DNA of 64,000 bases, from the NCBI RefSeq assembly GCF_024435355.1, contig NZ_JAMJWG010000022.1, positions 108,377 through 172,376 on the forward strand, written 5' to 3'. How positions within the stretch are numbered: position 1 is the first letter of the stretch; each line of letters begins with the position of its first letter. Below, piece by piece: positions 21,956 through 29,278 of this stretch. The position numbers were made by a program, and so were the translations under genes. The notes under the pieces were generated by a model. It worked only from the letters and a program-made list of their open reading frames with translations, searched no databases and was not told the DNA's origin. This DNA is from Streptomyces odontomachi. GTDB lineage: Bacteria; Actinomycetota; Actinomycetes; Streptomycetales; Streptomycetaceae.

Positions 21956-22061
21956 ATTCGTCGGGAGGGGGAGCGCGGAGCGCTCTTCGATTGAGGGTGG
22001 TGGGCGACATTCGTCAGGAGGGGGAGCGCGGAGCGCTCTTCGTTTGAGGGTGGTGGTGGGC
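21956..22061. repeat. 53-bp direct repeat, two copies, with internal palindrome
   Basis: Two copies begin at ATTCGTC (21956 and 22009) and run GGGAGGGGGAGCGCGGAGCG then CTCTTCG(A/T)TTGAGGGTGGTGGG. They differ by only two or so bases. Each contains the imperfect palindrome GAGCGCGGAGCGCTC. They lie just upstream of the pyrB ribosome site, inside the otherwise tight pyrR-pyrB interval (248 bp), and so are transcribed in the operon message. Confidence 0.88.
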
Positions 22062-22181
22062 GACGGGTGGGCGGGCAGGGGTCGGCACGGGTTCGCGGGC
22101 AGGCCGCTGCGGCCGGCGACCGGGTGGGCGGCGGCGCGTCACCCGTATGGGCGTACACACACCGAAAGGCTCGGGGTGCGG

Positions 22182-22766
22182 CTAGGACCGCTCCCCGGGG
22201 GTGGACGGTCCGGGCTCGCGCACGCCCAGCAGCACGGCGTCCCGGCCGTCCTCCTCGGCGAGCTGGACTCTGACCGTCTCCCGCAGCGAGGTGGGGAGGT
22301 TCTTGCCGACGTAGTCGGCGCGGATGGGCAGCTCGCGGTGGCCGCGGTCGACGAGGACGGCGAGCTGTACCGCGCGGGGCCGGCCGATGTCGTTCATCGC
22401 GTCCAGGGCGGCGCGGATGGTGCGGCCGGAGAAGAGCACATCGTCGACGAGGATGACCAGGCGCCCCTCGATCCCGTCCGCGGGGATGTCGGTGCGGGCC
22501 AGCGCGCGCGGCGGGCGCATGCGCAGGTCGTCGCGGTGCATCGTGATGTCGAGGGAGCCGACGGACACTTTGCCGCCGGTGATCCCGTCCAGCTTGGCGG
22601 CGATCCGCTGGGCGAGGAAGACGCCTCGGGTCGGAATGCCGAGCAGTACCACGTCGTCGGCGCCCTTGGCGCGCTCGACGATCTCGTGGGCGATACGGGT
22701 GAGCGCCCGCGCGATGTCGGGGCCCTCCAGAACGGGCCGGGCGGCGCCGGATTGCTGTGCGTCCAT
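22182..22766 (-). CDS. pyrR: PyrR bifunctional pyr operon RNA-binding regulator / uracil phosphoribosyltransferase
   Basis: Binds UMP-liganded to pyr mRNA and represses the operon; also has uracil phosphoribosyltransferase activity. 194 aa. The PRPP loop VILVDDVLFSGRT is at residues 104-116. The dimer/RNA-binding face includes GIPTRGVFLA and DITMHRDDL. It is the first gene of the pyr cluster, divergent from bldD. A PyrR-type RNA hairpin overlaps its own Shine-Dalgarno (22777-22814). The C-terminal 12 residues after VREPG are a variable tail. Confidence 0.96.
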   Translation of the reverse strand: MDAQQSGAARPVLEGPDIARALTRIAHEIVERAKGADDVVLLGIPTRGVFLAQRIAAKLDGITGGKVSVGSLDITMHRDDLRMRPPRALARTDIPADGIEGRLVILVDDVLFSGRTIRAALDAMNDIGRPRAVQLAVLVDRGHRELPIRADYVGKNLPTSLRETVRVQLAEEDGRDAVLLGVREPGPSTPGERS

Positions 22767-22776
22767 ACGAAACGGA

Positions 22777-22814
22777 CCTCCTTCTCCGCCTCACGGGACG
22801 GACATTAAAGGACG
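22777..22814 (-). promoter_or_regulatory. PyrR-binding RNA element covering the pyrR ribosome site
   Basis: Read on the minus strand the leader is CCTTTAATGTCCGTCCCGTG followed by AGGCGGAGAAGGAGG, then 10 nt to the pyrR ATG. This matches the classic PyrR loop pattern (CCTTTAA...GTCC-N-G-N-GAGGC...GAGAAGG): the terminal stem CCGU/GCGG closes an 8-nt loop CCCGUGAG, an internal purine bulge follows, and the lower stem CCUU/AAGG leads into AGGAGG. The Shine-Dalgarno is part of or adjacent to the 3' strand, so PyrR binding should block translation. No attenuator terminator was seen. Confidence 0.8.
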
Positions 22815-22918
22815 TCAATAGTGCCTTCCCACCGTACCAGGCCTATTCGGGCCGTCTGACCACCCCGACACCCACACAGCCCAAGGTCAGTCATATTGTC
22901 GGCCCGGACCCGCTCGGC

Positions 22919-22960
22919 TTGACGGAGCCCAGTAACGCTGCGTAACCTCACAGTGAGTTA
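22919..22960 (+). promoter_or_regulatory. bldD promoter with two BldD operators
   Basis: A -35 TTGACG (22919-22924), an 18-bp spacer and a -10 TAACCT (22943-22948) make a plausible promoter. Two exact matches to the published BldD consensus TNAC-N5-GTNA overlap it: TAACgctgcGTAA at 22933-22945 and TCACagtgaGTTA at 22948-22960, 15 bp apart. BldD is known to repress its own gene, and this layout fits occlusion of the -10 and start point. Confidence 0.82.
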
Positions 22961-23008
22961 CCAGCCGCGCGGCAGAGCCGCACGTCGATACAGCGTCCGG
23001 GGAGCCAT

Positions 23009-23509
23009 ATGTCCAGCGAATACGCCAAACAGCTCGGGGCCAAGCTCCGGGCCATCCGTACCCAGCAGGGCCTTTCCCTCCACGGTGTGGAGGAGAAGTC
23101 CCAGGGTCGTTGGAAGGCGGTCGTGGTCGGGTCGTACGAGCGCGGGGACCGTGCCGTGACCGTGCAGCGCCTGGCCGAGCTGGCGGACTTCTACGGCGTG
23201 CCGGTACAGGAGCTGCTGCCGGGCACCACGCCCGGCGGGGCCGCCGAGCCGCCGCCGAAGCTCGTTCTGGATCTCGAGCGCCTCGCCCACGTCCCCGTGG
23301 AGAAGGCGGGCCCGTTGCAGCGCTACGCCGCGACGATCCAGTCGCAGCGCGGTGACTACAACGGCAAGGTGCTCTCGATCCGCCAGGACGACCTGCGCAC
23401 GCTTGCGGTCATCTACGACCAGTCGCCTTCTGTCCTGACCGAGCAGCTGATCAACTGGGGCGTGCTCGACGCCGACGCGCGCCGAGCGGTCGCTCACGAG
23501 GAGAGCTGA
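23009..23509 (+). CDS. bldD: BldD, c-di-GMP-responsive developmental master regulator
   Basis: Represses sporulation genes during vegetative growth when bridged by tetrameric c-di-GMP. 166 aa. The N-terminal XRE-type HTH (residues 1-72, with LRAIRTQQGLSLHGVEEKSQ) binds DNA. The C-terminal domain contains the c-di-GMP signature: R114-G-D116, eight residues, then R125-Q-D-D128, at exactly the positions known for S. coelicolor BldD. The ATG has GGGGAG upstream. It lies between divergent pyrR and convergent nusB. Confidence 0.98.
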   Translation: MSSEYAKQLGAKLRAIRTQQGLSLHGVEEKSQGRWKAVVVGSYERGDRAVTVQRLAELADFYGVPVQELLPGTTPGGAAEPPPKLVLDLERLAHVPVEKAGPLQRYAATIQSQRGDYNGKVLSIRQDDLRTLAVIYDQSPSVLTEQLINWGVLDADARRAVAHEES

Positions 23510-23572
23510 CCCAGCCGATCACCGCGTTACCCCACCCCAAAAGCTGCGTGACCAGGGAGAAACGTCACGTCG

Positions 23573-23605
23573 AAGGGCGGGCCCAGCTGAGCTGGGCCCG
23601 CCCTT
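23573..23605. terminator. Bidirectional terminator between bldD and nusB
   Basis: A perfect 15-bp inverted repeat, AAGGGCGGGCCCAGC / GCTGGGCCCGCCCTT, with a TGA loop, lies 63 bp after the bldD stop and 94 bp after the nusB stop on the other strand. Flanking TT and AA suit either direction, though there is no long T-run. Confidence 0.88.
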
Positions 23606-23699
23606 GTGCGTGAGGCAGGCAGGCCGGGCCGCCGGTGGGCCGGCCGGGCTCGCCCGGGGGACGGCGCCCGGCGGACCGGGGGCGCCGCCGAGGGCAGGC

Positions 23700-24131
23700 T
23701 CAGGTTTCGCGTCGCAGGCTCGGCTTGAGGTCCTTCAGCCGGCCCAGCAGGCCGTTGACGAAGGCCGGCGACTCATCGGTGGAGAACTCCTTGGCGAGCT
23801 GCACCGCCTCGTCGAGCACGACGGCGTCGGGCGTCTCGTCCTCCCAGAGCAGCTCATGGGCGCCGAGCCGCAGGATGTTGCGGTCCACGGCCGGCATCCG
23901 GTCGAGGGTCCAGCCGACGGCGTACTGCGCGAGCAGCTCGTCGATCCGGCTGGCGTGCTCGGCATACCCCTCGACGAGCTGCATGGTGTACTCGCTGACC
24001 GGCGGCTGTCGGGTGTCGGTCCGCGCATGACGAATCCAGTCCGCGAGGACCGTGAGCACGTCGGCGCCCCGGTGGTCCGCCTCGAAGAGGATCTGGAAGG
24101 CACGCTTGCGGGCCGTGTTGCGGGCAGCCAC
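23700..24131 (-). CDS. nusB: Transcription antitermination factor NusB
   Basis: Joins NusE (S10) on boxA RNA to support rRNA antitermination. 143 aa, all-helical. It opens AARNTARKRAFQILFEADHRG, the family N-terminus, and ends with LAKEFSTDESPAFVNGLLGRL, the conserved C-terminal helix. Its ATG lies 2 bp after the efp stop, so efp-nusB are coupled. Confidence 0.95.
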   Translation of the reverse strand: MAARNTARKRAFQILFEADHRGADVLTVLADWIRHARTDTRQPPVSEYTMQLVEGYAEHASRIDELLAQYAVGWTLDRMPAVDRNILRLGAHELLWEDETPDAVVLDEAVQLAKEFSTDESPAFVNGLLGRLKDLKPSLRRET

Positions 24132-24133
24132 GG

Positions 24134-24700
24134 TCAGCTGTTCACCCGGCCGAGGTAGTCGCTGGAACGCGTGTCGACCTTGATCTTCTCGCCGGTGGTG
24201 ATGAAAAGCGGGACCTGGATCTGGTGGCCGGTCTCCAGCGTGGCGGGCTTGGTGCCGCCGGTGGACCGGTCGCCCTGGACGCCGGGCTCGGTCTCCTGGA
24301 CCGTGAGCTCGACGGCGGCCGGCAGCTCGACGTAGAGCACCTCGCCCTCGTGCTGCGCGACGACCGCGTCAAAGCCCTCGACCAGGAAGTTCGCGGCGTC
24401 ACCGACCGCCTTGCGGTCGACGTGCAGCTGGTCGTAGGTCTCCATGTCCATGAAGACGAAGTATTCGCCGTCCATGTACGAGAACTGCATTCCGCGTTTG
24501 TCGACGGTGGCCGTTTCGACCTTGACGCCGGCGTTGAAGGTCTTGTCGACGACCTTGCCGGAGAGCACGTTCTTGAGCTTGGTGCGCACGAAGGCCGGGC
24601 CCTTGCCGGGCTTGACGTGCTGGAACTCGACGACGGACCAGAGCTGGCCGCCTTCGAGCTTGAGCACCAGGCCGTTCTTGAGGTCGTTCGTGGAAGCCAC
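24134..24700 (-). CDS. efp: Elongation factor P
   Basis: Relieves ribosome stalling at polyproline. 188 aa, with three beta domains. The tip loop of domain I reads HVKPGKGPAFVRT, with K33 in the position usually modified or contacting the peptidyl-transferase centre. The family signature lies near the C-terminus (TGEKIKVDTRSSDYLGRV). Several proteins in this window are rich in consecutive prolines (for example 28112-29278), plausible clients for this factor. Confidence 0.96.
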   Translation of the reverse strand: MASTNDLKNGLVLKLEGGQLWSVVEFQHVKPGKGPAFVRTKLKNVLSGKVVDKTFNAGVKVETATVDKRGMQFSYMDGEYFVFMDMETYDQLHVDRKAVGDAANFLVEGFDAVVAQHEGEVLYVELPAAVELTVQETEPGVQGDRSTGGTKPATLETGHQIQVPLFITTGEKIKVDTRSSDYLGRVNS

Positions 24701-24775
24701 GGTTGCGGAATCTCCTGGACTGAACGCTGATGGACGACCGGGGTTGCGCAGGCGCCCACTCAGCGGCCGCTGAGG

Positions 24776-25879
24776 CTACAGCGCGAGCAGCTCCTTGGTC
24801 GTGATGGTGAGTAGCTCGGGTCCGCCGTCCGCCTCGGGGCGAACGACGAGCGTGTCATCGATCCGGACCCCGCCCCGGCCCGGGAGGTGGACCCCCGGTT
24901 CGACGGTGACCGGCACACAAGTGTCCAGTTTACCCATGGCTGAAGGGGCCAGCCGCGGGTCCTCGTCGATTTCGAGTCCCACGCCGTGTCCGGTGAGCGG
25001 CATCAGACCCTGCGTGAATCCCGCGGAGCCGAGCACCTCGCGGGCGGCCCGGTCGACTTCGCGACACGGCGTGCCGGGGGCGAGTGCCTCCCGACCGGCC
25101 CGCTGGGCGGCGAAGACCATGTCGTACATCTCGACCTGCCAGTCGGCGGGCGAGGTGCCGATCACGAAGGTGCGGCCGATCTCGCAACGGTAGCCGCGGT
25201 AGGCGGCGCCCATGCAGACGGTGAGGAAGTCGCCCTCCTCGACCCGCCGGTCGGTGGGCGCGTGCGTGGGGTGTCCGGCGTTGGGGCCGGTGGCGACGCT
25301 GGTCGGGAAGGCGGGGCCTTCGGCGCCGTGGTCCACGAGCCGGCGCTCCAGTTCCAGTGCGAGATGCCGCTCCGTGCGGCCGACGAGGATCGATTCGAGG
25401 AGTTCACCGAGTGCCTGGTCGGCGATCTCCGCGGCGATCCGCAGGCAGGAGATCTCCTCCTCGTCCTTGACGAACCTGAGCCGTTCGACGGATCCACCGA
25501 GGTCCACCAGGAGCAGCTTGGGGGCGACCGAGCGCATGGCGCGGTGCCGGGCCACGGTCAGGTCGTGCTCTTCGAGGGCGAGCGACTCGGCGCCCCAGGC
25601 GCAGGCGAGGTCGGCGGCGGCCACGGCCGGATCGCCGCCCGAGGACAGCACCTGGGTGCGCAGCCCCTCGTCGGCGCTCGCCGTGTCCGGGCGGCCGAGG
25701 GGCGAGGTCGAGCACAGCAGCACCTCGGTGTCGGTGCCGAGCAGGAGAACGGCGCCCGCGGGCGCCGCGCCCGCGAGGTAGCGGACGTTGGCGGTCCGGG
25801 AGACCAGCGCGGCGGCGCTGCCGGCCGCCGCGCACGCCTCCCTGAGCCGGTCCCGGCGGGCCGCGTACACCTCTGACAT
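24776..25879 (-). CDS. M24-family (aminopeptidase P-like) protein with altered metal ligands
   Basis: 367 aa: an N-terminal creatinase-like domain (about 1-130) followed by a pita-bread fold (135-360). The expected D-D-H-E-E dinuclear metal set reads C222 (FLTVCMGAAYRGY), E233 (RCEIGRTF), H298 (GHGVGLEIDED), E327 (VTVEPGVHL) and D341 (VRIDDT). Three of five ligands therefore deviate, one to Cys. The fold and surrounding motifs are well conserved, so this is a functional gene, but standard Xaa-Pro peptidase activity is doubtful. I recall the same substitutions in the S. coelicolor orthologue beside efp. It is 75 bp upstream of efp. Confidence 0.85.
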   Translation of the reverse strand: MSEVYAARRDRLREACAAAGSAAALVSRTANVRYLAGAAPAGAVLLLGTDTEVLLCSTSPLGRPDTASADEGLRTQVLSSGGDPAVAAADLACAWGAESLALEEHDLTVARHRAMRSVAPKLLLVDLGGSVERLRFVKDEEEISCLRIAAEIADQALGELLESILVGRTERHLALELERRLVDHGAEGPAFPTSVATGPNAGHPTHAPTDRRVEEGDFLTVCMGAAYRGYRCEIGRTFVIGTSPADWQVEMYDMVFAAQRAGREALAPGTPCREVDRAAREVLGSAGFTQGLMPLTGHGVGLEIDEDPRLAPSAMGKLDTCVPVTVEPGVHLPGRGGVRIDDTLVVRPEADGGPELLTITTKELLAL

Positions 25880-25968
25880 GTGCCGAGCGTACGGTCAGCG
25901 GCACGCCGCGGCCCGCGGTGCGCGTCCGACCGAGTTCGGCGGGCCCGGGGACGGCTCGGTACCGGGGT

Positions 25969-27291
25969 TCAGATCTCCACGGAGAGGTCCTGCGAGGGGA
26001 CGTCCCCGTCGGCGGACCTGCGCCCCGCCCGGCCCGGACGGCGGCGGGCAGCGCGGTCGGACCGCCGGGTGATGGTCGACTTCGCCGGGTGCCGGGGTGC
26101 ATCGGGAGTGCCGCCGCGGGGCGGGGCCGGGGCGGCCGTGCGCGCGATGAGTGGCTGGACGACGAGAAGATGGGCGGCCGTGAGGGCGAGGCAGAGACCG
26201 GCCGTCACCAACCACAGCGGAGCCACGCCCGCGTGATCCAGCAACTGCGTCGCGGTGACGGGGGCGGCGACGGTGGCGATGCCCCAACTGATGCCGTACG
26301 CGGCGAGGTAGCGATCGGTGCCGCCGGGCGGCGCCAGTTCCGCCACCACGCTGAAGACCCGGCCCATGACGAGCACCTCCCCCAGACCCCATACGACGGT
26401 GGCGGCCACGAAGACGGGAAGGGTGCGCGTCCCCGCGTAGCCGGCGACGCCGATCGCCAGCACGGCGTGCCCGAGAGCCAGCGCCCGGGATGCCGGGAGC
26501 GCGGCGACGCAACGCAGGCGCAGGACGGGTTGGGCCGCGACGACGGTCAGGGCCGAGGTGGTGAAGAGCAGTCCGGCATCGGCCGGGTCGAGTCCGCGGC
26601 GTTCGAGGGTCAGCGGGAGCGCCATCATGATCTGCATGGCGACGAGCGCGAAGACCGTGCCCGACAGGAACATCGCCCACAGGGCACGATCCCGCCACGG
26701 CCGGATCGATTCGGCGGGTCCGTGGTGCCGGTCGACCGGCCGGCGAGGGGGATCGGCGGGCAGCGCGAGGCGGACGACCAGTGCGCAGGCCAGGCAGGTG
26801 AGCGCGTCGACGACGAACAGCCACCGCAGGTCCCACCGGCCCACGCTCGCCGCGATCAGCCCGGCGCCGCTCCCGCCGACCGCGAGCGCGGCGTTGAGCA
26901 GGCTGTACGCGCGCACCCGCAGCGCGGGATCGACGGCGTCGGCGATCAGCGCCTGGCTGGGCGGCTCGTACAGCTCGAAGAACAGGCCGAGCAGGATCGC
27001 GAAGAACGCCACGACGGCGAGGGAGCCGGCGGCAGCGATGCCCAGTTGCGCGAGGCCGCAGCCGGTCAGGCCGAGCACGATCGTGCGGCGGCGCCCCAGT
27101 CCGGCCGCCAGCCGGCCGCCGATCAGCCGGGACGGGATCGTCGCGAGGCCGAAGACCGCCGAGACCGCACCGGCGGTCGAGGCGCTCGCGCCGTAGTCGG
27201 TGCTGATCAGGACGGTCAGGAAGGACAGGGAGAAGGCGCCGAGCCGATTGATCCCCCGTGCGATCACCAGCAGCCATACGGTCCGCGGCAC
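25969..27291 (-). CDS. MFS transporter, probable drug or metabolite exporter
   Basis: 440 aa with about 12 hydrophobic helices from residue 5 to about 390, and the MFS loop motif RLIGGRLAAGLGRRRTIVLG after helix 2. A second half begins near residue 200 (WRDRALWAMFLSGTVFALVAMQ). The C-terminal 60 or so residues are cytoplasmic, basic and proline-rich. It is divergent from a CGNR-type regulator with only 64 bp between starts, which suggests the pair is co-regulated. The substrate cannot be told. It follows the common exporter plus adjacent regulator layout. Confidence 0.85.
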   Translation of the reverse strand: MPRTVWLLVIARGINRLGAFSLSFLTVLISTDYGASASTAGAVSAVFGLATIPSRLIGGRLAAGLGRRRTIVLGLTGCGLAQLGIAAAGSLAVVAFFAILLGLFFELYEPPSQALIADAVDPALRVRAYSLLNAALAVGGSGAGLIAASVGRWDLRWLFVVDALTCLACALVVRLALPADPPRRPVDRHHGPAESIRPWRDRALWAMFLSGTVFALVAMQIMMALPLTLERRGLDPADAGLLFTTSALTVVAAQPVLRLRCVAALPASRALALGHAVLAIGVAGYAGTRTLPVFVAATVVWGLGEVLVMGRVFSVVAELAPPGGTDRYLAAYGISWGIATVAAPVTATQLLDHAGVAPLWLVTAGLCLALTAAHLLVVQPLIARTAAPAPPRGGTPDAPRHPAKSTITRRSDRAARRRPGRAGRRSADGDVPSQDLSVEI

Positions 27292-27355
27292 GGCACCCCC
27301 CCAGAAATAACTGTCGAACCAGGTATCGTCAGGTACGAACGCTAACCTCGAGGGA

Positions 27356-27952
27356 GTGACTGGTCAAGTGATGTTCGACAGTCACGTGGCGCTGCTGCTG
27401 GACCAGGCCGTGGCGCTCGTGAACGCACTCACCGACGGCGAAGCGCGCGGCCGTGCGTACACCGCGCCGCGCGGCGCCGAACTGCCGGATGCGGTCGCCG
27501 CCGCGGTGGGCCACGACGAGACCGCGGCGCGGCCTCGCACGCTCGACGCGGCACAGGCGGAGTGCCTGGCCGCGACGGCGCAGTGCATGCGGGAGGTCTT
27601 CCAGGCCGTACAAGACGGACGGATGGATGCGGCGGCCGTGGCCGTCAACGACCTGCTGCGCGACACCGGCGCCCGGCCTCACCTGGACCGGGCCGGGGAC
27701 GAACCCTGGCGGCTGCACTTCCACGGCGCCGACGACTCGTTGGCCGCGGCGATCGGCGCCGGCTGCGCCACCGGCCTGGCCCTGGTGGTCGGCGGCGGCC
27801 TCACGGACCGGCTTGGCGTGTGCCAGGCCGCCCGCTGCGACCGGGTCTACACCGACACCTCCCGCAACGCCGCCCGCCAGTTCTGCTCCACGGCCTGCCA
27901 GAACCGCACCAAGGCCGCGACGTTCCGCGCCCGGCGGAGCGCCGCGCGCTGA
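27356..27952 (+). CDS. CGNR zinc-finger / ABATE-domain regulator
   Basis: 198 aa. The N-terminal part (with LLLDQAVALVNALTDGE) is the ABATE domain, and the C-terminal 45 residues form the small zinc finger: GVCQAARCDRVYTDTSRNAA then FCSTACQNRTKAATFRAR, with four Cys. The hallmark CGNR tetrapeptide reads CQNR here. Such proteins are thought to bind DNA and regulate neighbouring genes. The start is a GTG at 27356 after GAGGGA, with an alternative ATG at 27371. It is divergent from the MFS gene and is its likely regulator (inference). Confidence 0.85.
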   Translation: MTGQVMFDSHVALLLDQAVALVNALTDGEARGRAYTAPRGAELPDAVAAAVGHDETAARPRTLDAAQAECLAATAQCMREVFQAVQDGRMDAAAVAVNDLLRDTGARPHLDRAGDEPWRLHFHGADDSLAAAIGAGCATGLALVVGGGLTDRLGVCQAARCDRVYTDTSRNAARQFCSTACQNRTKAATFRARRSAAR

Positions 27953-28028
27953 GCCGAGCAGGCTGTGCGGAGCGCCGGCGCATCGCAGAGACGGCCCCGT
28001 GGGGCGAGTGACGATGTGGCCGTCTCGT

Positions 28029-28077
28029 TGTGGCTCGTCGCGCGGTTCCTCGCGCCCCTTATGGGGTGCCCTTCGGC
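28029..28077. repeat. Single copy of the dispersed intergenic repeat
   Basis: TTGTGGCTCGTCGCGCGGTT-CCTCGCGCCCCTT... followed by CCTTCGG resembles the core of the 154-bp unit at 1301-1890 (GTGGCTTGTCGCGCAGTTCC, C-run, CCTTCGG). It lies between the convergent ends of the CGNR gene and the P-loop protein gene. Confidence 0.65.
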
Positions 28078-28111
28078 TTGCTGCGTCACCCGCCCCTCTT
28101 GGAGGCGGGGT

Positions 28112-29278
28112 TCACCACTGCGGTGGGCTGGCGATGGCTCGGGCGAGGACGTCGTCGAGGACGCGGGCCGTCTCGGCGATGTCGAGTTGGGAATTGTCGA
28201 TGATCGGCAGTCCCGAGCCGTACCAGCCGGCCATCCGGCCGTGGATGCGGGCGACCTCTTCGTCGCTGAGGCGGCGGTTGCCGCGGCGCTCGGCGTTGCG
28301 CTCCAGGACGATCTCCAGGCCGGGCAGCAGCACGATGGGCAGCAGTCCGGGACCGACGTGCCGCTTCCAACCGCCGAGGCCGACCACCGGGCGGTCGGGG
28401 AAGACCGCGTCGTCGAGGATGCAGGAGATGCCGTTGGCCAGGAAGTTCCGCGCGGCGAATCCGCAGGTGCGGCGGGCCAGGCGGTACTGCGCCTCCGAGT
28501 TGTCGTTCCACCCGGACTGCGGGTCGGCGAAGCCCGAGCGGACCCATTCGCGTACGTCGTCCAGGCTGATGTGCGCGGTGGGGACGCGGCGGCGCTCGGC
28601 CCAGTACCGGGCGACGCTCGTCTTGCCGGCACCGGCCGGACCGATCAGCAGCACCGCGAGCGTGATGCCGGTGGGGTCGGCGCTGCCGGTGGCCGGCGGC
28701 GGACTGGGCACGGCGACCGGATCACCGGTGGGCAGCTGGATGTGGCCGGTGGTGTCGGGGCTCGGCGGCACGGGCGCGGGTGGCGGGCCCGGTGGCGCGG
28801 GGGCCGGACCCGGTGGCTGCGCGACGGGCCCAGGAGACGGTGCCGCGGCGGGCGACTGCGGTGCCGGGCCGGGCGGTTGGGAGGCCGGAGCCGGCGGTTG
28901 CGGTGCCGGACCCGGCGGCTGTGCGACCGGACCCGGGGGCTGCGGCGCCGGCCCGGGGTGGTGCCCGAGCCGCAGAGGGACCGGCGGGTGGCCGGGGATG
29001 CCGGCGCCGGCCGGGGCCCCCGCCGGGCCGAGCCCGGGCGGGGGCGGCGGGCTGCCGGGCACCACGGGAGGCATCCCGGGGTGGTCGGTGGCACGGGGTG
29101 GTGCCGGCGGCGCGGGCGGCGGGTCACCCGGTGACGCGTCGGCCGCTCTCCTCGCGGCGTGCGCGCGGACCAGGTGTGCCGTCATCGCGAGGGTCGCCGG
29201 ATCACCCGTCGGGCCGGCGGCCGCTCCCTGTCCCTGGGGAGGGGGCGGTGGCAGCGGGGATCCCACTGCATGCTGCAT
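28112..29278 (-). CDS. Proline-rich P-loop ATP/GTP-binding (kinase-like) protein
   Basis: 388 aa in two parts. Residues 1-200 are low complexity, with tandem PQPPGP/AQPPGP motifs (about 105-170) that look disordered. Residues 205-388 form a P-loop domain: Walker A GPAGAGKT at 213-220, HISLDDVREWVRSGF, a lid-like segment LERNAERRGNRRLSDEEVARIHGRM, and PIIDNSQLDIAETARVLDDVL. The pattern resembles AAA_33/zeta-toxin-like or nucleotide kinases that phosphorylate small substrates; the substrate is unknown. No antitoxin-like partner is adjacent. The ATG has CGGAG 9 nt upstream. Translation of the proline tract would need EF-P. Confidence 0.7.
   Translation of the reverse strand: MQHAVGSPLPPPPPQGQGAAAGPTGDPATLAMTAHLVRAHAARRAADASPGDPPPAPPAPPRATDHPGMPPVVPGSPPPPPGLGPAGAPAGAGIPGHPPVPLRLGHHPGPAPQPPGPVAQPPGPAPQPPAPASQPPGPAPQSPAAAPSPGPVAQPPGPAPAPPGPPPAPVPPSPDTTGHIQLPTGDPVAVPSPPPATGSADPTGITLAVLLIGPAGAGKTSVARYWAERRRVPTAHISLDDVREWVRSGFADPQSGWNDNSEAQYRLARRTCGFAARNFLANGISCILDDAVFPDRPVVGLGGWKRHVGPGLLPIVLLPGLEIVLERNAERRGNRRLSDEEVARIHGRMAGWYGSGLPIIDNSQLDIAETARVLDDVLARAIASPPQW

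Noticed and set aside
27989..28111. Candidate terminator hairpins between the CGNR and P-loop genes
   Set aside because: Stems around 28090-28111 pair only with several mismatches; not strong enough to list.
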